In this document: positions 39,549 through 48,430 of the stretch, one piece after another
Position numbering within the stretch: the first letter of the stretch is position 1
Layout: each line of letters starts with the position of its first letter
NCBI RefSeq assembly: GCF_014635325.1
Contig: NZ_BMCT01000005.1
Span: 62,001-126,000 of the forward strand
Origin: Azorhizobium oxalatiphilum
GTDB lineage: Bacteria > Pseudomonadota > Alphaproteobacteria > Rhizobiales > Xanthobacteraceae
DNA length: 64,000 nt
Direction: 5' to 3'
Notes under the pieces: generated by a model
The model's input: only the letters and a program-made list of their open reading frames with translations
Database searches by the model: none
Told to the model about the DNA's origin: nothing
Program-made: the position numbers and the translations under genes

Positions 39549-40283
39549 ATGGCGTTGGTCGGCGGCAAGGACCAGAAGAAATACTGGTTCGACGAATATC
39601 TGGCGGGTTCGTTCGAGCAACTGGACCATCTGGGCGAGGCCGAGCCGGAGGTGCAGCGCGGGGTCTGCATGGCCACCTGCGTCTACTGGATCTCCCACCA
39701 CATGCACTATCGCTCGTTCTTCGGCGGCAAGAAGTCGACGGACGTTCGGATCGCCTTCCTCAAGGACAAGAACCGGCTGCTGACCATCCAGCGCGTGCAG
39801 GGCGGCTACAAGGATGCGATCAAGGATCACTTCACGGGATCGAGCGATGATGATGGCTATCGCACCGCGCTGAGCACCTTCCTGAAGCCATATGGCCTGA
39901 AGGTGAAGGCGACCACCGGCAGCGTCTATCTGTCCCCCACCGTGAAGTACGCCCTCACCACCCGCGAGAACTATGTGCAGTCGACGGAAGGCCGGTTCGA
40001 GGATCTGGTGGAGCGGCTGAACACCATGACCCACGCCTACCACATCCTGAACTTCGACGGCGTGCCGGGGCATACCACCTGCTGCTACAAGTCCGGCGGG
40101 ACGCGGGGCAAGAACACGCACCTCTACATCTTCGATCCCAACATCGGGGAAATGAAGGTGCCCGCCGACAAGATCGGCGAGGTTCTGGCCAGCACCGTCT
40201 ATCAGTATTTCAGCAAGGAAGCCTATTTCAGCTCGCTGGTCGCCATCGAGGTGGAGAAGAACAGCACCGGCGGCGTCACCTGA
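39549..40283 (+). CDS. Probable YopT/AvrPphB-type (C58) cysteine protease homologue
   Basis: Protein of 244 residues without signal peptide or membrane segment; start at ATG 39549 with GGGAGGC just upstream. Motifs in order fit the papain-like C58 fold: RGVCMATCVYWI with candidate nucleophile C40, DGVPGHTTCCYKSGG with H175 and YIFDPNIGEMKV with D196. The final FDPN-GE box is the most diagnostic match to YopT, AvrPphB and related effectors. C-to-H spacing is 135 and H-to-D 21, slightly wider than in YopT. It is divergent from recG. No secretion system or immunity gene is adjacent. The assignment is by eye. Confidence 0.6.
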   Translation: MALVGGKDQKKYWFDEYLAGSFEQLDHLGEAEPEVQRGVCMATCVYWISHHMHYRSFFGGKKSTDVRIAFLKDKNRLLTIQRVQGGYKDAIKDHFTGSSDDDGYRTALSTFLKPYGLKVKATTGSVYLSPTVKYALTTRENYVQSTEGRFEDLVERLNTMTHAYHILNFDGVPGHTTCCYKSGGTRGKNTHLYIFDPNIGEMKVPADKIGEVLASTVYQYFSKEAYFSSLVAIEVEKNSTGGVT

Positions 40284-40408
40284 CCCGCACCCTCCCGTGA
40301 AGGGCGGGTCCGGCTTCCGCCCCCTCTTTTCCCTACCGGTCTCCCGCGGCATCATGGGATGCAGTCATTCTCAGGCGACGTCGAGCTTGGTGGGACTTGG
40401 GGGAGCCG

Positions 40409-41050
40409 ATGAAAAGATTGAACTGCGGGCGATACCTCAGTTTGTCGGCGGGCTTTTTAGTCCTGGTCGCCTTGCTAAGTGCCACCTGCGCAAATGGAAT
40501 GGATTTCTCCATTCACGCCAACAACCAATATCCCAATCTGACAGCGATACTTGCCAAAGGGAACATTGTCCAAGGCGATGTCGAGCGTTTAAGCGCTATT
40601 TTGCGGCAAATGCCTGCCAAAAAGAACACGGCCGTCTATCTCAATAGCGGAGGAGGAAATCTCTATGAGGGTATGAAGTTTGGGAGATTTTTCCGAGTGA
40701 ACCGGATCAAGACTGTTGTGGAGGGTGGGGAGGCCTGCGCCAGCGCTTGCGCAATCGCATTTTTGGGCGGCACCGACAGCGACGGTAAGCCTTGGCGTTC
40801 AAGTTCAACGGATAGCAGGCTCGGGTTTCACGCATTCAGAGGCATTAGTGATACGATGGATAGCGACCAGGTTCAGGTTGTTGTCGTTGACATGCTTCGT
40901 TATGGGAAGCAAATGGACGCACCCATTGATCTTCTTATTGCGGGATTTTCCACCTCGTCGAAGGACATATTTTGGGTTTCAAATGAGGATGTGTGCCTTC
41001 TGAAGATCAAGCTTTGGAGTAACGAAACCAAAAAGTTCGTCTGCAACTGA
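40409..41050 (+). CDS. Secreted ClpP/crotonase-like protein (COG3904 type)
   Basis: Protein of 213 residues with a signal peptide (residues 1-30, LVALLSATCANG). A ClpP-like core carries VYLNSGGGNLYEGMKFG (about 77-92), the nucleophile region GEACASACAIAFLGG with S112, and GFHAF with H141, the usual Ser and His positions of COG3904 periplasmic proteins. GGGGGAG precedes the ATG. Composition stands out: 40561-40620 counts 50% G+C, whereas a typical coding row such as 26701-26760 counts 67%. That suggests recent acquisition. Function unknown. Confidence 0.75.
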   Translation: MKRLNCGRYLSLSAGFLVLVALLSATCANGMDFSIHANNQYPNLTAILAKGNIVQGDVERLSAILRQMPAKKNTAVYLNSGGGNLYEGMKFGRFFRVNRIKTVVEGGEACASACAIAFLGGTDSDGKPWRSSSTDSRLGFHAFRGISDTMDSDQVQVVVVDMLRYGKQMDAPIDLLIAGFSTSSKDIFWVSNEDVCLLKIKLWSNETKKFVCN

Positions 41051-41111
41051 AACATTTTTCATTCTCGAGAGATGCTGCCTGCTCGCAGTGGCAGCCCATT
41101 CTGTCGGTCTG

Positions 41112-42389
41112 CTACTTCAGCCCCATGCAATTGGCATAGAACGTCGTGGTGGCCGGCCAGTCGGAGAAGACGCCGATGACGCCCACGTCGCGGGCCAGCA
41201 CGTCGAGCAGGCGGTAGGTGTCGCTCGGCTTGCGGATGACGGGCTTGATGGTGCTGTAATAATAGCCGCCGCCGTCGGTGAGCGTGCCGGAGCGCTCCAG
41301 CGACCAGCCGATCAGCTTCAGTCCCGCCGCCTTCGCCTCCAGCGCGAAACGGGAGGGCACGATCTGCTGCTTCTCGTCCAGCGTGACCATCATGGGCAGT
41401 GCCGGCGCGAGGATCTTTACGCCCGCATCCGCCAGTTCCTTCATGCCGGGCTTCCAGGTCTCCGGCTTCTGGACATCGAAATCCTTGTCCTTTTCCGCCG
41501 ATGAGCCGAGCCGCTCGTCCAGCAGCACCGCCTGCACGCCGAAGGCCGGCTCTTCCTTGATCCAGTAGAGCACGTCGCGCAGCAGGAAGGATTGCGGGAA
41601 GACCTGCGAGGGCGCGATGCCGGCGTCCTTGTAGTCGTCGATCATCTGCTGGGCATAGGCGTTCTGCGTGTAGGTGCCGTCATAGGGCATCAGCACGCGC
41701 GGCTGCTTCAGCTCGGGCGTGAACTTCACGCCGAACGATTTGAACAGCGCGATGCTCTCCTTGTGGGTCATCAGCGTGCCGGTGGTGGCGTAGAGGTCGG
41801 TGCGCCAGCCGGGCGTGCCCTTCATATAGTCCACCACGGAGATGGCATTCTCGTTGGCGCCGTCCATTTTGCCGCGCAGCTGGCGGAATTCGGCCAGCGT
41901 CAGGTCGCTGGTGCAGCATTTCACCTGCGCCTTGCGGCCCGTGGCAGGATCGGCGGGCGAGAAGGGCACCGAACATTTCTTCGCCAGCTCCGGGCGCGAA
42001 AGGATGTCGGTGGAGGTGTGCAGGTCGCACTGGTCGTGCCGGCAGACCAGCTCGCGATCCCGCGTGAAGGTCACGTCGCATTCCATGATGCCCGCGCCCA
42101 TGCGCGCACCGGCCATATAGGCTTCGCGCGTATGCTCGGGGAATTGCAACGGCGCGCCGCGATGGGCGATGGAGAAGCTGGAACGCTGGAAGGGACCGGC
42201 CTCGCAGGCCTTCAGCCTGTCCTTCAGCGGGCCGGGGTCGAGATCATCCACCAGATAGAAGGGGCGGGGGCCGAGCTGGGCTTGCGGCGGTTCGCTTTGC
42301 GCCTGCGCGGGCAGGGCGGTGAGGGCCAGCAGGACGGCGGGGAGCAGCGCAAGCGTGCGCAGCCACAGGTGAAAGCGGTCGCCAGTCAT
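41112..42389 (-). CDS. Secreted glycerophosphodiester phosphodiesterase
   Basis: Periplasmic or secreted GDPD of 425 residues that would hydrolyse glycerophosphodiesters to glycerol-3-phosphate and an alcohol. The signal peptide ends at PAQAQ (about 31). The catalytic set is intact: H76-R77 in AHRGAP, E85, E103 and D105 in [10 protein letters not shown] and H118 in CRHD. GGAGGG lies upstream of the ATG at 42389. An in-frame extension to 42572 is only translated repeat sequence. At 425 residues it is longer than plain GlpQ because of an insertion around residues 145-185 with [11 protein letters not shown]. Confidence 0.93.
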   Translation of the reverse strand: MTGDRFHLWLRTLALLPAVLLALTALPAQAQSEPPQAQLGPRPFYLVDDLDPGPLKDRLKACEAGPFQRSSFSIAHRGAPLQFPEHTREAYMAGARMGAGIMECDVTFTRDRELVCRHDQCDLHTSTDILSRPELAKKCSVPFSPADPATGRKAQVKCCTSDLTLAEFRQLRGKMDGANENAISVVDYMKGTPGWRTDLYATTGTLMTHKESIALFKSFGVKFTPELKQPRVLMPYDGTYTQNAYAQQMIDDYKDAGIAPSQVFPQSFLLRDVLYWIKEEPAFGVQAVLLDERLGSSAEKDKDFDVQKPETWKPGMKELADAGVKILAPALPMMVTLDEKQQIVPSRFALEAKAAGLKLIGWSLERSGTLTDGGGYYYSTIKPVIRKPSDTYRLLDVLARDVGVIGVFSDWPATTTFYANCMGLK

Positions 42390-42486
42390 GAAGAGCCCTC
42401 CGGGACATGCCGGTCCTGCCGACCGAAGACGGCAGGCTCCGACATAAGAATGACCGCCGGATGACCTTGAGGCGAGCCGTTTCCTC

Positions 42487-42593
42487 GAGCGTTTCATCGC
42501 TTCATGGAAACGCTGAAACGCTCCACGTCTTTGATAGAGAATGTCTTTCGGCTTGGACTGCGGAGCAGTCAAAGCCGGACATGCTCTAGCGCC
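42487..42593 (-). repeat. Dispersed hairpin repeat, copy 2 (supplies the ankyrin gene's stop codon)
   Basis: The reverse complement of 42519-42589 matches 14236-14308 almost base for base, including the CTAGAGCATGTCCGG edge. The stem is 42550-42561 with 42565-42576. A second hairpin, a perfect 10-bp stem GAGCGTTTCA (42487-42496) with TGAAACGCTC (42514-42523), is attached only in this copy. CTA at 42586-42588 is the complement of the ankyrin gene's TAG stop. Confidence 0.8.
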
Positions 42594-43272
42594 CCTCCAT
42601 CGCTGTCACCATCTCCCGGAAACCCCGTCGCCGGGCGTGTTCGAGGGCGGTGACGCCCTCCTTGTCGGGGATGCGCACGTCGGCCCCGGCCTCCACCAGC
42701 GCTCGGACGATGGCCTGATGGCGCGCGCCGCCGTCGCCGAGGATCACCGCCTCCAGCAGTGCGGTCCAGCCGAGCTTGTTGACGTGGTTCACGTTGACGC
42801 CCGCAGCGATCAGGGTGCGCACGGTCTCCACATGGCCGCGCTCGGCGGCGGGGATCAGCGCCGTGCCGCCGAAGCGATTGGTGCTCTTCAGGTCCGCACC
42901 ATGGGCCAGCGTGAGCTTCAGTATGTCGAGGCGGCCACGGGCGCCGGCATAGAGATAGGCACTGTCGTGGATGGCGTCCTGCGCATTCACGTCGGCGCCG
43001 GCTTCGATCAGCACGCGGGCGGCGTCCGTTTCGCCGGCGATGGTGGCCACGAGAAGGGCGGTCTGGCCCTGATCGTTGCGCGCATCCACGCTTGTGCCGG
43101 CGGCCAGAAGCGCCTGGATGGCCGGCACATCGCCCTGTTCAGCGGCGGAGAGCAGCGCACGGGCGTTGGGCTGGGCCATGGCGGTCTCCATGTGTGTGGC
43201 GGCAAGGGATGATGCGAGGATCAGCGCGCCGAGGACAAGGACCGCACGCCGGTCATGGAGCAAACGGGGCAT
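42586..43272 (-). CDS. Secreted ankyrin-repeat protein
   Basis: Protein of 228 residues with an N-terminal hydrophobic export signal (about 8-33, ending TAMAQ). About five ankyrin repeats follow, for example [20 protein letters not shown], then [19 protein letters not shown] and [21 protein letters not shown] precedes the ATG. Periplasmic ankyrin proteins often protect or scaffold partner enzymes; no partner is obvious here. The stop codon is inside a dispersed repeat, which may have replaced the original 3' end. Confidence 0.9.
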   Translation of the reverse strand: MPRLLHDRRAVLVLGALILASSLAATHMETAMAQPNARALLSAAEQGDVPAIQALLAAGTSVDARNDQGQTALLVATIAGETDAARVLIEAGADVNAQDAIHDSAYLYAGARGRLDILKLTLAHGADLKSTNRFGGTALIPAAERGHVETVRTLIAAGVNVNHVNKLGWTALLEAVILGDGGARHQAIVRALVEAGADVRIPDKEGVTALEHARRRGFREMVTAMEGR

Positions 43273-43358
43273 GTCGGGCTACTCCTCTGGCGCCTGTGAT
43301 GTTGCGGGTCTGGCGTGCATAACCGGGCTGTCAGGCGGCAGGCGAATGTCCCGCCGTG

Positions 43359-43563
43359 CCCCCTCCCAACCCTCCCCCGCACCGAAGTCGGATGTTTCCG
43401 ACTTCGGCACCTTGATGCCGAAACCGGCAATGGCCGGCTTCGGGCGGGAGAGGGCTTTTCCCATCGGGATGCCGGGCTTCCCGCTCGATCTTCCTTGATC
43501 TTACGCTCATGACGAGCGCGACAGGCTCCCTCTCCCGCCTGCGGGGGAGGGGTGGGGAGGGGG
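43359..43563. repeat. About 205-bp palindromic element with C/G-rich terminal inverted repeats
   Basis: Ends at 43359-43380 (CCCTCCCCCGC at the inner side) and 43541-43563 are imperfect inverted repeats of about 22 bp. Inside are a perfect 11-bp stem (43382-43392 with 43397-43407, loop TGTT) and a second stem (43418-43428 with 43433-43443). It sits between the ankyrin and HbpS-like genes and codes for nothing. Similar CCCTCCC-type intergenic palindromes are known in several proteobacteria; a MITE-like origin is possible. Nothing else is in the 348-bp gap. Confidence 0.55.
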
Positions 43564-43620
43564 AAGAGGCGCACCATATGGTGTGAACCATCCCCCTCCC
43601 GGTCTCAACTGACCGTCAGA

Positions 43621-44106
43621 TCACTTCAGCTGGTCCTGCACCTTGGCGAGGGCTGCCGTGGCGCAGGCTTCGTCCAGATTGCCGCCGGGGGCGCCGCCGA
43701 CGCCAACGGCCCCGATGGTCTCGTTGCCCACCTTCACCGGCACGCCGCCGGCCAGCACCAGGAAGCCGTCGATGGCGACCAGCTGCGCCGCAGCCGGGTT
43801 CTTCTGCACATTTTCGGCCACCGTCGAGGTGGGCAGGCGGGTGGAGGCGGAGGTGAAGGCCTTGCGGCGGGCGGCATCCACGGTGTGCGGGCCGGCATTG
43901 TCGGCGCGCATCACGGCGCGCACCACGCCGGCGCGGTCCACCACGGTGGCGGTGACGTTGTAACCCTGGGCGCTGCACGCCGCGACGGTCTCGCGGGCCA
44001 GATCAGCGGCGAGGCCGAGCGGCATGTTCTTCTCCTGCAGCACCTGCGCGGAGGCGGCCGAGGTGAGGGCGAGAGCGGCGGCGGCGGCGAGGATGAGGCG
44101 GGTCAT
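43621..44106 (-). CDS. Secreted HbpS/GlcG-family (DUF336) protein
   Basis: Exported protein of 161 residues; the signal peptide ends at SAASAQ (about 21). The mature part is a single HbpS/GlcG domain: NVTATVVDRAGVVRAVMRAD, KAFTSASTRLPTS and the glycine-rich VGNETIGAVGVGGAPGG. In Streptomyces, HbpS is a secreted heme-binding accessory of the SenS-SenR two-component system. Here the gene also sits directly beside a two-component pair in the same orientation (122 bp gap). A sensory role is suggested by that analogy. Confidence 0.88.
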   Translation of the reverse strand: MTRLILAAAAALALTSAASAQVLQEKNMPLGLAADLARETVAACSAQGYNVTATVVDRAGVVRAVMRADNAGPHTVDAARRKAFTSASTRLPTSTVAENVQKNPAAAQLVAIDGFLVLAGGVPVKVGNETIGAVGVGGAPGGNLDEACATAALAKVQDQLK

Positions 44107-44228
44107 GGTCGGTCTCCCGGAAGGGCTCGAAAGGATCGGTGCCGAAAGCGTTCTGCTTTCCGGGGACAGATCTACCGGCCGGGGCCTTGCCGCTGAATCC
44201 GTGGTGCCACAGGGCGGTGTAGGTAGGG

Positions 44229-44834
44229 CTACCTAGACGCCGCTGCCGGGTCCGCCAGCGTGAGGCGCACGAACTCGGCCACCGAGCTGGTGCCGAGCTT
44301 CTCCGCGATATGGGCGCGGTGGGCGTCGATGGTGCGGGCCGAGACGTTCAGCGCCGCCGCGATCTCCTTGCTGGCCCAGCCCCGGCACACCATGTCCAGC
44401 ACCTCGCGCTCGCGCTCGGTGAGGCGGCCCAGCAGATCCTGCGCTTCCGCCCGCTCCAGCACCTGCTCCAGCGCCTTCCCCGCCATGGCGATGGCGTCCA
44501 GCAGCACCTGCTCGTCCACGGGCTTGGAGAGGAAATCCAGCACGCCGGCCTTGAAGGCGCGGCGGCAGGCGTTCACGTCGCCATGGCCGGTGATCATGAT
44601 GACCGGCCAGTCAATACCGCGCTCCACCAGCTTCTGCTGCAATTGCAGGCCGCTGATCATGGGCATGCGCAGGTCGAGGATGAGGCAGCCGGGCCGCGCC
44701 CGGTCAACGTGGGCGAGGAAGGTCGCGGGATCGGCGAAGGTCTCCACGCTCATGCCATAGGTGCCGAGCAGCAGCGCGATGGCCTCGCGCACGGGCTGGT
44801 CGTCATCGACCAGATAGATGCGGACAGGGGTCAT
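44229..44834 (-). CDS. FixJ-type response regulator (receiver plus LuxR HTH)
   Basis: Response regulator of 201 residues. The receiver is about residues 5-120 with VDDDQPV and phospho-acceptor D54 in LILDLRMP, and the conserved Lys of FLSKPVD. The LuxR-type HTH is about 137-195 (LTEREREVLDMVCRGWASKE, then SARTIDAHRAHIAEKL). Its start overlaps the stop of the kinase gene (ATGA). It would control genes in response to the adjacent kinase; targets unknown, the HbpS-like gene being one candidate. Confidence 0.95.
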   Translation of the reverse strand: MTPVRIYLVDDDQPVREAIALLLGTYGMSVETFADPATFLAHVDRARPGCLILDLRMPMISGLQLQQKLVERGIDWPVIMITGHGDVNACRRAFKAGVLDFLSKPVDEQVLLDAIAMAGKALEQVLERAEAQDLLGRLTEREREVLDMVCRGWASKEIAAALNVSARTIDAHRAHIAEKLGTSSVAEFVRLTLADPAAASR

Positions 44835-46435
44835 TGCGCGGCCTGCCGGGCGGCGCCGGCCTCGGGAAGGGTGAGGATGAAGGCGGCGCCGCCCGAAGGC
44901 GCGGCGTCCGCCGCGATGCTGCCGCCGCAGCGCTCCAGCAGCGTGGCGCAGAGCGAGAGGCCGAGGCCCAGCCCGTCCGGCTTGGTGGTGAAGAAGGGCT
45001 CGAACAGGCGCAGGCGCACGTCGGCGGGAATGCCCGGTCCGGTATCGCTCACGCGGATCTCCACCCGGCCATCGGCGCCGGCAGCGGCGGGCATGGCGGT
45101 GGTGCGCACGGTGATGGTCTTCTCGCCCGCCGTGCCGTCGAGGCTGTCGGCGGCGTTGCGGATGAGATTGTGCAGCACCTGCTCCATCTCGATGGGATCG
45201 GCGAGGATGTGCGCGCCGGGCGCATCGCTGTCCAGCTCAAGCGCGATGCCGCGCCGCTCAAGATCGGCACGCACCAGTCCGGCCACGTCGTCCACGATCT
45301 CAGCCACCTCCGTCAGCACGGGGCGGGGCGGGCGGTTCGAGATGTAGTCGCGCATGCGCTTCAGCATCTCGCCGGCCCGCCGCGCCTCGCGCACGTTCGC
45401 CTCCAGCGCCTGGTCGAGCAGGGAGGGGTCGCTGCCGGGCCGGGCCAGCCGGCGGGCGGCCTGGCTCTGGCTCAGCAAGGCGGTGAGCGGCTGGGTCAGC
45501 TCATGGGCGATGCCGGAGGCCAGCTCCCCCAGCGCATTCACCCGCGCCGCATGGGCAAGGCGGGTTTCGTGCTCAAGAAGCTGGGTGCGCTGCTCGGCCA
45601 GCCGGGCGGCTTCCTCGGAGCGACGGGCGGCGAGGCGCTGGCGCCACGCATAATGCAGCACCAGCAGGGCCAGCAGCGAGAGCGCTGCGAAACCGAGCGT
45701 CAGCTTCGGGTCGAGGATTTCGGCCAGCGAGAGCGGCCGCACGAGGGTCAGCGTGAGCGGCTGGCTCGGGCTGTCGATGGCCCGGCTGAAGCGCGGCGCG
45801 GGCAGCCACGGGAGGGCATCGCCTTCCTGCTCGGCCTGCCATTGCGCCAGTGGCTGCCCGTCGAGGGTGAGCGTCACATGTGCCCAGGCGGGGCGCTCGG
45901 AGGGCTCCACCAGCAGCGTGGCGTCGATCTCGATGATGACGGCCAGCGCCGGATTGGCCGCGCTCGCCTTCTTGCCCACCAGATAATGGGTGGGCGCGGG
46001 CGGATCGCGGAAGCTGCGCGGCTCGCCCGGCGTCAGGGCATAGAGGGCGGCGGCGAGGCCGGCGTGATCGACCGGGACCGGCGCCATGGACATCAGCGGC
46101 CTGAGCGACACCGTCCCGCCGCTCTCGGCCAGCGACACCACGTCGATGCCGGCCACGCGCGGATAGAAGCGCATGAACCTGTGGCTCACCTGCAGGATGG
46201 CGTCCTGCGGCGGCGGATCGGCCACCAGCACCAGCGCCACGAGGCTGGTGAGCAGGGCATCATGTTGGGCCACCCGCTGCGAGATCACGCGATGCAGGGC
46301 GAAGCCGTTGGAATTGACCTCCTCCCGCGCCCGCTCCACCGCCGTGCGGGCGCTGAAGCCCACGAACAGCGCGTTGAGCCCCAGCCAGACGGCGAGGAAC
46401 ACCAGAAGTCCGAGAGCGGCACCGCGCCGTTTCAA
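44831..46435 (-). CDS. DctB-like sensor histidine kinase
   Basis: Membrane sensor kinase of 534 residues. The start is placed at TTG 46435, because GGGAGG lies 8 bases upstream and the next residues are KRRGAALGLLVFLA; an upstream ATG at 46516 gives a poor leader. Two membrane helices (about 7-27 and 240-262) enclose a large periplasmic sensor domain. A coiled region follows, then HisKA with H311 in ASGIAHELTQPLTAL and HATPase_c (NLIRNAADSL, DTGPGIP, GLGLSLC). The architecture resembles DctB/FixL-type kinases paired with FixJ-like regulators. Confidence 0.92.
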   Translation of the reverse strand: MKRRGAALGLLVFLAVWLGLNALFVGFSARTAVERAREEVNSNGFALHRVISQRVAQHDALLTSLVALVLVADPPPQDAILQVSHRFMRFYPRVAGIDVVSLAESGGTVSLRPLMSMAPVPVDHAGLAAALYALTPGEPRSFRDPPAPTHYLVGKKASAANPALAVIIEIDATLLVEPSERPAWAHVTLTLDGQPLAQWQAEQEGDALPWLPAPRFSRAIDSPSQPLTLTLVRPLSLAEILDPKLTLGFAALSLLALLVLHYAWRQRLAARRSEEAARLAEQRTQLLEHETRLAHAARVNALGELASGIAHELTQPLTALLSQSQAARRLARPGSDPSLLDQALEANVREARRAGEMLKRMRDYISNRPPRPVLTEVAEIVDDVAGLVRADLERRGIALELDSDAPGAHILADPIEMEQVLHNLIRNAADSLDGTAGEKTITVRTTAMPAAAGADGRVEIRVSDTGPGIPADVRLRLFEPFFTTKPDGLGLGLSLCATLLERCGGSIAADAAPSGGAAFILTLPEAGAARQAAQ

Positions 46436-46577
46436 TGCATGGCCTCCCTCGCTTTGGCCCGGATATGACGGTGCGAGGATACACGCTGCGGCGTCCGCGT
46501 GCATGGCTGTCCACACCCTCTCGCAACATCGCCCAAGGTCACGCTAAACTCGCCTTACGTCTCTGGGGCAGAAACGC

Positions 46578-47231
46578 ATGACGGACAGCGAAGCAGAACG
46601 CGCCGAACGGGCGGCCTTCATCCTCACCCTGCGCGGGCGGGGCATCCGCGACGTGGCGGTGCTGCGGGCGCTGGAGCTGGTGCCGCGCGCACTGTTCGTC
46701 GATCCCACCCTGCGCCGCCACGCCTATGAGGATGTGGCCCTGCCCATCGCCTGCGGCCAGACCATGTCGCAGCCGAGCCTGGTGGCGGCCATGACCGAGG
46801 CGCTGTCGCTGAATGCCGAGCACAAGGTGCTGGAGATCGGCACCGGCTCCGGCTACCAGGCCGCCGTGCTCTGCCATCTCGCCTCGCAGGTGGTGACGGT
46901 GGATCGCTATCGCTCGCTGGTCAGCGAGGCGCAGGTGCGCTTCCGGGTGCTGGGCCTGCGCAACGTGGCCGCCTTCGTGGGCGACGGGCTGCTCGGCCTG
47001 TCCACGCGCGGGCCCTATGACCGCATCATGATCACGGCGGCAGGGCCGGAACTGGCCCCTGCGCTGGTGGAGCAGCTGAAGCCCGGCGGCATCCTCGTGG
47101 CCCCCATGGGCGACCCCCGCGAGGTGCAGATGCTGCGCCGGTTCGAGAAGGGGCCTGAGGGGGTGACGGCTACCGACCTCATGCCGGTGCGCTTCGTGCC
47201 GCTGGTGCCGGGGGTGGCGGCGACGCTTTAA
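46578..47231 (+). CDS. pcm: Protein-L-isoaspartate O-methyltransferase family
   Basis: SAM-dependent methyltransferase of 217 residues, typical for Pcm, which repairs isoaspartyl residues in aged proteins. The pre-motif PIACGQTMSQPSLVAAMTEAL is well preserved. SAM motif I is VLEIGTGSGYQAAVL (about 85-99), followed by DGLLGL, YDRIMITAAG and LKPGGILVAPMG. Divergent from the kinase gene. In many Alphaproteobacteria pcm follows surE near serS; here it stands about 13 kb away. Confidence 0.92.
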   Translation: MTDSEAERAERAAFILTLRGRGIRDVAVLRALELVPRALFVDPTLRRHAYEDVALPIACGQTMSQPSLVAAMTEALSLNAEHKVLEIGTGSGYQAAVLCHLASQVVTVDRYRSLVSEAQVRFRVLGLRNVAAFVGDGLLGLSTRGPYDRIMITAAGPELAPALVEQLKPGGILVAPMGDPREVQMLRRFEKGPEGVTATDLMPVRFVPLVPGVAATL

Positions 47232-47321
47232 ACCTTTGGTTGCGCAACTAAATCCGTTGCCGGGCGTTCATGTGGCGGCGCTTAAGTTCCCCAGCGTCGT
47301 CAGCCGGAGGGAGTGTGCGTT

Positions 47322-47957
47322 TTGAGTCTCGATCACTTGCGGATCTCGACCCTCATCGCTGCCTGTCTGGCCATCCTCCCCGCCACAGCCCAAGCGAAGG
47401 ATAAGATGAAGCCTGCCGATGCCCTCGTCCTCGACACCGAACGTCCGCTCCTGATCGAAGCCCTCAAGCTCTGCGGCAGCCCGGACATCAAGACGCTCAT
47501 GGCCGGGCTGCCCGCCTTTGCCGAGAAGATGAAGGCGGTGCATGTGGCGCCTGACCATATCAACGAGAAATTCGCCGCCGCCGGCATGGTCAGCTTTTCC
47601 GGCTGGGGCTTCAGCGCGGGCGCGCCGGCCGCGCTCGACATGCGCTCCTTCTTCGTCGAGATCCGCATGCAGGAGACGGGCGGGCGCACCGTCACCTTCT
47701 GCGAGATCACCGACATGACCACCGATCCCGATGCCACCAAGCTCGCCCTGGTGGAGGCCGACTGGCTGAAGGCCATCGAGCCGTGGACGCAGAACGCCCT
47801 GAAGACGCTGCGCAGCGAGCGCCCCGCCACCGCCACCGACGATGCCACCTTCGAGCATTATTTCGACCTCTCCACGCCGGGCACCGTGGGCTCGCTCTCC
47901 ACCTTCCGCATCGAGCACAAGCTGCAGCTGAATTTCATGCGCGCCACGGGGCAATAG
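47322..47957 (+). CDS. Hypothetical secreted protein
   Basis: I do not recognise the family. From the TTG at 47322, which has GGAGGG 10 bases upstream, it encodes 211 residues: a signal peptide ending at TAQAKD (about 26) and a soluble domain with two Cys (in LKLCGSPD and VTFCEITD) that could pair. A GTG at 47313 is too close to the ribosome binding site. The stop codon abuts the GTG start of a membrane-protein gene, so they are co-translated. Confidence 0.75.
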   Translation: MSLDHLRISTLIAACLAILPATAQAKDKMKPADALVLDTERPLLIEALKLCGSPDIKTLMAGLPAFAEKMKAVHVAPDHINEKFAAAGMVSFSGWGFSAGAPAALDMRSFFVEIRMQETGGRTVTFCEITDMTTDPDATKLALVEADWLKAIEPWTQNALKTLRSERPATATDDATFEHYFDLSTPGTVGSLSTFRIEHKLQLNFMRATGQ

Positions 47958-48416
47958 GTGGCCGGCATCGCGGCCAACTTCCGCACCCATGGCGTGAGGG
48001 GGCTTCTGGCCCTCGTGCTGCTGTTCGCGCTGCTCGGCCCTCTGGCCGGCGGGCTGCCGGCGCTGTTCTTCCAGCAGGTGGCGTGGTGGGGCGAGCCGGA
48101 CAGCCTGCCCATGCTGCTCACCGTGCTGACCCTCGTCTATGCCTATGGCCTCCTGCCGGCGGTGGTGACGGCTGTCGTCGTGACGCTGATCTCCCCGCGC
48201 GGCCATGGCGGTTCGTTCGCGCGGGTGTGGGTGGCGGCCATGGCTGCCACGGCCATCACCCTGCCGATCCATTTCCTGCTGTTTCGTGCCATGTGGGGCA
48301 CGGGGGATCCCGGCGCGCTGGGCCTCATCGCCATGATGGTGGTGGCCTGCGTGCTGTTCACCGTGCCCGCCGCCTCCTGGTGCTGGTGGGCGGCCTCGAG
48401 GCTGCGCCTGCTGTGA
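47958..48416 (+). CDS. Four-helix membrane protein, tandem paralogue A
   Basis: Protein of 152 residues with four predicted membrane helices; family not recognised. The GTG start follows the previous stop codon directly. Segments GVRGLLALVLLFALLGPLAG, ARVWVAAMAATAITLPIHF and PAASWCWWAASRLRLL match corresponding segments of the next gene (GVLALVVLFAVLGPPAG, VRVWVCTLVSTFVWLGF, PAATWCCWVARKLKLL). The two are therefore tandem duplicates. Confidence 0.75.
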   Translation: MAGIAANFRTHGVRGLLALVLLFALLGPLAGGLPALFFQQVAWWGEPDSLPMLLTVLTLVYAYGLLPAVVTAVVVTLISPRGHGGSFARVWVAAMAATAITLPIHFLLFRAMWGTGDPGALGLIAMMVVACVLFTVPAASWCWWAASRLRLL

Positions 48417-48430
48417 TTGCGGATGATCCC

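Noticed and set aside
42390-42572. Longer N-terminus for the glycerophosphodiester phosphodiesterase
   Set aside because: The added residues are translated hairpin repeat (a similar peptide is encoded by the other repeat copy at 14253), and the true signal peptide with a strong ribosome binding site begins at 42389.
43301-43620. CRISPR-like array among the repeats near 43.4 kb
   Set aside because: The repeats are inverted and nested, not regularly spaced direct repeats, and no spacers or cas genes are present. No CRISPR array was seen anywhere in the window.
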